In this document: in pieces, positions 59,743 to 64,000 of the stretch
Position numbering within the stretch: position 1 is the first letter of the stretch
Layout: each line of letters begins with the position of its first letter
From: an uncultured Clostridia bacterium
Lineage (GTDB): Bacteria > Bacillota > Clostridia > Christensenellales > UBA1242
DNA length: 64,000 nucleotides
Direction: 5' to 3'
NCBI GenBank assembly: GCA_937992055.1
Contig: CALKLQ010000004.1
Span: 13,738 to 77,737 of the forward strand
Made by a program: the position numbers and the translations under genes
The notes under the pieces: model-generated
What the model was told of the DNA's origin: nothing
Database searches by the model: none
The model's input: the letters and a program-made list of their open reading frames with translations, nothing else

Positions 59743-60429
59743 TTATGAATTTGTGTTAGTGTTTTTTGCTTTTTTTTCTATAAAATCTATAATGATGAAA
59801 CATATTACAGAGAAAATCAAGGCAATCAACTTTCCTATATAGGAACCAAGAAGGGATCGAGCAAAGTTTTCACCTAGATTGGAAAAGATGGAAACAAGAC
59901 TAAAATAAATTGTTGAATTAATTATGCTTGCAAAAACTATTGACAAAGCACATAAAACAAACTTGTTCAAATTTTTAAATTTTTCTAAAAACATTATAGT
60001 CAAGTTTATCGCAACTATTGTTGCAACAATGCTTATTAAAAATGAGGTAAATGTAATAACAAGTTCATTTCCAAAACCATAACTTGCCCAATAGGCAACA
60101 AATTGAATTATAGCTCCAACAAAAATAGAAGCTATTGAAGTGTATGTTAAACTTTGTGCCTCTTTTTTTCCATAATGAAAATATACAAAAATAATGCAAA
60201 ATACAAAAAGGGTGTAAAGAATGGAATCTACACCAAAAATTAGGTTTCCAATATAAATAGGAAAGTCGTTTATGTTAAAAATATTACTGTTGACCGCGCC
60301 ACCTATTGCAAGTACATAGATTAAATCTTTTCTAAATTTTTGATAAAACAAACAGAAAATTGAATATAAAACAAAAGATAATGCAAATAAAAACAAAATT
60401 TTCATAAAAATATTATGTTCTTTAAACAT
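59743..60429 (-). CDS. Multispan membrane protein, possibly a VUT/YhhQ-like transporter
   Basis: Start set at ATG 60429 (228 residues); the longer frame begins at a TTG. Six or so hydrophobic helices, an early ISTxxxxF-like segment (AIGGAVNSNIFNINDFPIYIGNLIFGVDSILYTLF), KEAQSLTYTSIASIFVGAIIQF and LLGSYIGKLIALIFSVICFIIIDF. The layout and the repeated GxxxxD/KxA features recall VUT family (YhhQ-type queuosine-precursor) transporters, but diagnostic residues are not certain. No neighbouring transport or queuosine genes support it. A membrane protein with confidence; the substrate is a guess. Ends in KKAKNTNTNS. Confidence 0.6.
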   Translation of the reverse strand: MFKEHNIFMKILFLFALSFVLYSIFCLFYQKFRKDLIYVLAIGGAVNSNIFNINDFPIYIGNLIFGVDSILYTLFVFCIIFVYFHYGKKEAQSLTYTSIASIFVGAIIQFVAYWASYGFGNELVITFTSFLISIVATIVAINLTIMFLEKFKNLNKFVLCALSIVFASIINSTIYFSLVSIFSNLGENFARSLLGSYIGKLIALIFSVICFIIIDFIEKKAKNTNTNS

Positions 60430-60444
60430 TTTTTTGTCAAACAA

Positions 60445-60788
60445 TTAAATCTCTTACTAAGAACAGTAATTTAACTTTAGTCTAAATTAAGATGGCTAAA
60501 TGAAAGACAAAATCATAATGGGCGGAAGATATTTTTTAAAATAAAAATATAAACAGTAATTTATCTTAGAAAATGTTTGATTTAGAAATTTTGCCCTGTC
60601 TTGCTTTTTCTATTCATTCTAAACAATTTGTTTAAATTTTGAAATAAATTTTTTAAGTTATTTTTAAATAATTAAAAGAAGGTTCGATTCAAAGTATTTA
60701 ATAAAGTTCTCACAAAATAAAAAAAATTAAAAGATAAATTTCTAGTGTGTTATTCTTTCAATCATTTTTTATCAATATAAGTCTAAAT
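60445..60788. other. Empty AT-rich gap
   Basis: 344 bases between the membrane protein and cytidine deaminase genes. No ORF, hairpin with T-run or repeat recognised. Confidence 0.5.
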
Positions 60789-61217
60789 TCAGATAAGTTT
60801 TTCTTTATTAAACCAATCATTTGCCCACCAATTAGGCAAAAGTTCTTTTAGTTTTATAGTTTTAACTGGGCTTGCTTGCATAAGCACATCAATTTCGCCA
60901 CTGTTTTCATCTAACTGCATTAATACCTCTCTGCAAACTCCGCAGGGCATCAAAACTCCATTTTTGTCAACCGCCAAAACTTTTTTTATTATTTTTTCAC
61001 CATTTGTGAACATGTTAAATATTGCATTGCGCTCCGCACAAACACCCCAACCACAAGCAGAGTCAATGTTTATGCCATAATAAACATTATCTTTGTCTGT
61101 AACCACTGCCGCAGCAACAACTCCGCCATGAATAAAAGGTGAAAAATCTTTTTCATCTAAGTATTTTTTTGTGTTTTCATATAATTCTTCCCAATTTGAA
61201 AATTTATTATTTAACAT
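60789..61217 (-). CDS. cdd: Cytidine deaminase
   Basis: Zinc hydrolase of pyrimidine salvage that deaminates cytidine or deoxycytidine. The 142-residue protein has VCAERNAI (zinc Cys60, proton-shuttle Glu62) and MPCGVCREVL with the two further zinc cysteines: the Cys-Cys-Cys ligand set of tetrameric bacterial CDAs. Length fits, though an unusual C-terminus (LLPNWWANDWFNKEKLI) and the loose N-terminal part leave room for a blasticidin-deaminase-like relative. GAGG precedes the ATG at 61217. Single-gene unit. Confidence 0.88.
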   Translation of the reverse strand: MLNNKFSNWEELYENTKKYLDEKDFSPFIHGGVVAAAVVTDKDNVYYGINIDSACGWGVCAERNAIFNMFTNGEKIIKKVLAVDKNGVLMPCGVCREVLMQLDENSGEIDVLMQASPVKTIKLKELLPNWWANDWFNKEKLI

Positions 61218-61442
61218 ATTTTACCTCAAAAAATTTAAAAAGTTGCTTATATTTATAATTTGACAATTTTATTATAAAAACTCTATTTAAATTCTAATTT
61301 AATATTAATATATTTCTTTATGTTAATACAAATTAAATGAAAGCTAATTTAAAATTTTATAAGAGTAAATTGCTTAAATTATAAAATTATAAAAATGTTA
61401 AGATAATTTATGATTGATAATTTAAGCTATCTGCATGTTTTC

Positions 61443-61471
61443 TTGACAAAAACTTTTTGTTGTGATAGAAA
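61443..61471 (+). promoter_or_regulatory. metG promoter
   Basis: TTGACA (61443-61448), 17 bases, TGA-TAGAAA (-10 at 61466-61471, poor match but extended by TG). Leader of about 20 bases containing AAAGG; no T-box. Confidence 0.45.
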
Positions 61472-61498
61472 CATTCATATCAAAAAAGGTAAAATTTT

Positions 61499-63067
61499 AT
61501 GGAAACTTTTTATATTACAACACCTATTTATTATCCAAGTAATAAATTTACACTTGGAAATTGTTACACCACTGTAATTTGTGATTCAATTGCAAGATTT
61601 AATAAAAAGCTTGGCAAAGATGTGTTTTTTTTAACAGGCACGGATGAGCATGGTCAAAAGATTGCCAAAGTGGCAAGCGAGCATGGACTAAGTGAAAAAG
61701 AGTATCTTGATGGAATTATTGAGGATAGCAAAGCTCTTTGGCAACTTTTAGATGTAAATTACGACAAGTTTATTAGAACCACGGACGAGGAACATGTCAA
61801 GGCGGTTCAAAAAGTATTTACCAAACTTTATGAAGACGGTTATATTTATAAATCATCTTATAGTGGTCTATATTGTGTTCCTTGCGAATCATTTTGGACC
61901 GAATCTCAACTTGTCGATGGAAAGTGCCCTGATTGCCATAGAGAGGTGATAAAACAAGAGGAAGAGGCATACTTTTTCAAACTATCCATGTTTGCTGACA
62001 GGCTTTTAAAGCTATATGATGAGCACCCAGACTTTTTAAAACCTGAGTCAAGGGTGAATGAAATGGTACAGAACTTTATTGCTCCTGGTCTTATCGATTT
62101 GTGTGTTTCAAGAACCAGTGTAAAGTGGGGAGTGGAAGTGCCATTTGATAAAAATCATACCATTTATGTTTGGCTGGATGCTCTTTTGAATTATTTGACT
62201 GCGCTTGGTTATTTGAGTGATGATGATTCTATGTTTAAAAAGTATTGGCCTGCAAATGTGCACATTATGGGGAAAGAGATTGTTCGTTTCCATGCCATAA
62301 TTTGGCCCTCAATTTTAATGGCGCTCAATTTGCCTTTGCCAAAGCAAATATTTGGACATGGATGGCTTTTGTTTGGTGGAGATAAGCTTTCTAAAAGTAA
62401 GGAAACAAAGATAAAAGAAGTTTTGGACCCAAGGGTTTTGGCAAAGATGTATGGTGTTGACGCAGTTAGATACATTCTTTTAAGGGAAATTCCTTTTGGG
62501 AATGACGGTGTTTATACTACAGAGAGATTTTTGTCAAGATATAACTTTGACCTTGCAAATGATTTTGGAAATTTGGTTTCACGTAGCTTTTCTATGTTAA
62601 AAAAGTACTTCAATAGTGTCGTGCCACAGAAAATGGGTGAAAACCAAGATGACAAAAAATTGCTTTTAGATGTTGAAAGTTGTGTGAAAGCCGTTAAAGC
62701 CAATATGGAACAATATGATGTTAGTAAAGCTCTCATAGAAATTTTTAATATATTTAAACTTGGCAACAAATATATTGAGGTGGCAATGCCTTGGGTTTTG
62801 AATGCTAATAATGATGAAAGGCTTCAAACCGTTTTATTCAATCTTGTCAATTTAATTTCTACAGGCTGTAAACTTTTAAACCCGTTCTTGACTAAATCTA
62901 CCAAGATTGTGCTTGACGCAATTGGTGAAAAAGATTTTGATTTTGAGAATATTGAGGGGCAAAATATAGAAGCTGGAAGAGTGATTTCTGAAGTTGGAGT
63001 TTTGTTCCCAAGACTAGATATTCAAAAAGAAATGGAAAAACTGGAGAAGCTTGCAACAAACAATTAA
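61499..63067 (+). CDS. metG: Methionyl-tRNA synthetase with altered HIGH motif
   Basis: Charges tRNA-Met, initiator included. 522 residues: TTPIYYPSNKF, TGTDEHGQKIA, a zinc knuckle region (YCVPCESFW, GKCPDCH), EAYFFKLS, GHGWLLFGGDKLSKSKE with KMSKS as KLSKS (296-300), and the anticodon-binding helices (DLANDFGNLVSRS). The class I HIGH signature, expected as PHIGHAYT, reads FTLGNCYT (Thr18-Leu-Gly-Asn21): both histidines are replaced. The C-terminal tRNA-binding OB domain of the 650-residue Bacillus enzyme is missing. The remaining catalytic core is intact, and it is the only MetRS seen here. Identity certain, catalytic consequence unknown. Confidence 0.95.
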   Translation: METFYITTPIYYPSNKFTLGNCYTTVICDSIARFNKKLGKDVFFLTGTDEHGQKIAKVASEHGLSEKEYLDGIIEDSKALWQLLDVNYDKFIRTTDEEHVKAVQKVFTKLYEDGYIYKSSYSGLYCVPCESFWTESQLVDGKCPDCHREVIKQEEEAYFFKLSMFADRLLKLYDEHPDFLKPESRVNEMVQNFIAPGLIDLCVSRTSVKWGVEVPFDKNHTIYVWLDALLNYLTALGYLSDDDSMFKKYWPANVHIMGKEIVRFHAIIWPSILMALNLPLPKQIFGHGWLLFGGDKLSKSKETKIKEVLDPRVLAKMYGVDAVRYILLREIPFGNDGVYTTERFLSRYNFDLANDFGNLVSRSFSMLKKYFNSVVPQKMGENQDDKKLLLDVESCVKAVKANMEQYDVSKALIEIFNIFKLGNKYIEVAMPWVLNANNDERLQTVLFNLVNLISTGCKLLNPFLTKSTKIVLDAIGEKDFDFENIEGQNIEAGRVISEVGVLFPRLDIQKEMEKLEKLATNN

Positions 63068-63130
63068 AATTGTTATTTTGAACATAATCAACTACTTTTT
63101 CATAAATATTGCCATGAAGGAGAATTGATT

Positions 63131-63646
63131 ATGTTTTTTAATAGGTATAATGTACAAAATGAGGAAGAGAATGAGTTTTTGAATATAATTGCCTCAAGAC
63201 CTTTTGCATGGGCGGAAGTTAGGGGAGGAAATGGATTTGAAAATGTGAGCGGACGGGTGTCTTTTTACCGGGTTCAAAATGGCGTTGTGGTTTTTGCAAA
63301 CATAAAAAACCTTCCGGTAAGTCAAGAGGTTTGCGCTGAAAATATTTTTGCAATGCACATTCATGAAGGTGAGCAGTGCACTGGCGATAGCAATGATCAA
63401 TTTAAAAATGCTAAAGGACATCTTAATTTAGATTCTTGTGAACATCCAGCGCATACAGGTGATTTGGAACCTTTGTTTGCTGGACGAAATGGCAATGCTA
63501 TTTATTCTTATTGGACGGACAGATTTACACTTTCTCAAATTATTGGAAGGGTTGTAATAATTCACTCTCAACGTGATGATTTCACCTCCCAACCTTCTGG
63601 AGATTCGGGCACAAAAATTGCATGCGGAAAAATTGTTACTCGTTAA
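63131..63646 (+). CDS. Copper/zinc superoxide dismutase family protein
   Basis: Start at ATG 63131 behind GAAGGAG (63116-63122); 171 residues, no signal peptide. Family features: FAMHIHEG (His76, His78), GHLNL (bridging His97), CEHPAHTGDLEPL (His105, His108, Asp111), VVIIHSQRDDF (His145), and the disulfide pair Cys83/Cys165 (KIACGKIV). All copper and zinc ligands of SodC appear to be kept, with a shortened loop between His97 and Asp111 and a D-D-F in place of the usual electrostatic loop. Secreted SodC enzymes are the norm in bacteria; a cytosolic one in an anaerobic-type genome is a little unusual. A terminator follows. Confidence 0.85.
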   Translation: MFFNRYNVQNEEENEFLNIIASRPFAWAEVRGGNGFENVSGRVSFYRVQNGVVVFANIKNLPVSQEVCAENIFAMHIHEGEQCTGDSNDQFKNAKGHLNLDSCEHPAHTGDLEPLFAGRNGNAIYSYWTDRFTLSQIIGRVVIIHSQRDDFTSQPSGDSGTKIACGKIVTR

Positions 63647-63670
63647 TTAAACTTTTATAATTGAAATTTG

Positions 63671-63699
63671 ACTACTCGGAAAATTCTGGGTAGTTTTTT
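63671..63699 (+). terminator. Terminator of the SodC-family gene
   Basis: ACTACTCGGA (63671-63680) pairs with TCTGGGTAGT (63685-63694, with wobble pairs) over AAAT, followed by TTTTT. Confidence 0.8.
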
Positions 63700-64000
63700 A
63701 TTATTAATTAAAAATGGCTTCACCACACATGAATAAATGATTAAAAAGTGGCTTTGCAACTCCGCTTAATTTGTTAAAAAAATGTAGCGCATTAAGAATG
63801 TTAAATCCAATTTTAGTTACCCACAGATTGACAATAAAAAGTGCCTAGCCACTGGCTATGCCACTTATCCACAATGTGGAAAGAGAAAAAATAAAAAAGA
63901 AAAAGGAAGTGAAGCAAAATGCTTGACAAAGTTGCAGGGGGAGTTCACTCGATTAGTTATAATTATGTTTTAATACTTCACTCGATATGTTTGCTACATT
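63700..64000. other. Palindrome-rich non-coding end of window
   Basis: No ORF. A nested palindrome AAGTG-CC-TAGCCA-C-TGGCTA-TG-C-CACTT lies at about 63839-63866, followed at once by TTATCCACA (63865-63873), a perfect DnaA-box-like 9-mer that is part of TCCACA-A-TGTGGA. Two copies of TTCACTCGAT (about 63952 and 63980) are 28 bases apart. Any gene these belong to lies beyond the window. Confidence 0.45.

Noticed and set aside
63865..63873. Replication origin
   Set aside because: A single DnaA-box-like 9-mer without clustered boxes, an unwinding element or dnaA/dnaN nearby.
1..64000. Alternative genetic code (TGA as tryptophan)
   Set aside because: Many well-bounded genes (whiA upstream neighbour, gerA, tmk-region genes) end at TGA exactly at family length and overlap the next start.

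Overview
The window is AT-rich throughout and reads with the standard bacterial code (TAA, TAG and TGA all act as stops; Shine-Dalgarno sites of the GGAGG type are common). SpoIIP, a complete GerA/GerB/GerC germinant-receptor operon, WhiA and AddAB-type recombination genes point to a low-GC, endospore-forming Firmicute, most likely an uncultured clostridial gut-type bacterium. That placement is inference from gene content; no marker for a finer assignment is present. There is one tRNA (Ser, CGA), no rRNA and no CRISPR array.

Layout. 1-9.4 kb: addB (5' end outside the window) and addA; an orphan HipB-like regulator with a stub of hipA; a surface protein; tmk; a ferritin-like protein; and a lipoprotein/RNHCP pair. 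9.4-13.5 kb: a lipoprotein, two multi-hairpin intergenic elements, spoIIP and trpS. 13.5-18.0 kb is the accessory zone: an IS3-family wreck, a Nudix hydrolase, tRNA-Ser, a truncated SLOG/DUF1273 fragment, a block of three long hairpins, an unknown gene, and two tandem Xre regulators (the first frameshifted, the second having lost its stop) behind matching operator-like palindromes. 18-31.8 kb is core: radC, an Fe-alcohol dehydrogenase, dtd, the murB-PHP-whiA-dnaE-pfkA cluster, gmk and a lemA-DUF2207 pair. 32-44 kb: holA-comEC on the minus strand, a single-pass membrane protein, a Fic protein, then gerA-gerB-gerC-vanW. 44-48.4 kb: a minus-strand operon of three envelope-type genes (the first frameshifted) ending in gltX. 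48.5-64 kb: a DUF1828-like gene beside an unknown gene, ung, a DUF2726 protein, glyS, a 1231-residue leucine-rich-repeat protein with an unfamiliar C-terminal domain, a polysaccharide deacetylase, degV, an Xre-membrane regulator, a multispan membrane protein, cytidine deaminase, metG and a Cu/Zn-SOD-family gene.

Cross-cutting observations. (1) A 140-bp multi-hairpin repeat with terminal inverted repeats occurs as two well-preserved copies (29.1 and 37.9 kb, opposite orientations), one decayed copy (35.2 kb) and one fragment (58.8 kb). Several unrelated multi-hairpin blocks (10.5, 11.1, 16.0 and 63.8 kb) sit in other gaps. (2) Several promoters carry an extended -10 (TGn-TATAAT) and at least four or five place the predicted transcription start at or within a few bases of the start codon, so leaderless mRNAs look normal here. 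(3) Several proteins have altered key motifs: MetRS with TLGN for HIGH, GerC without its lipid-anchor cysteine, and ComEC with a metallo-beta-lactamase-like tail lacking the metal motif. No single complete new system is certain. The best candidates for something undescribed are the three-hairpin block at 15964-16278 with its neighbours, the 140-bp repeat family, and the large LRR protein.
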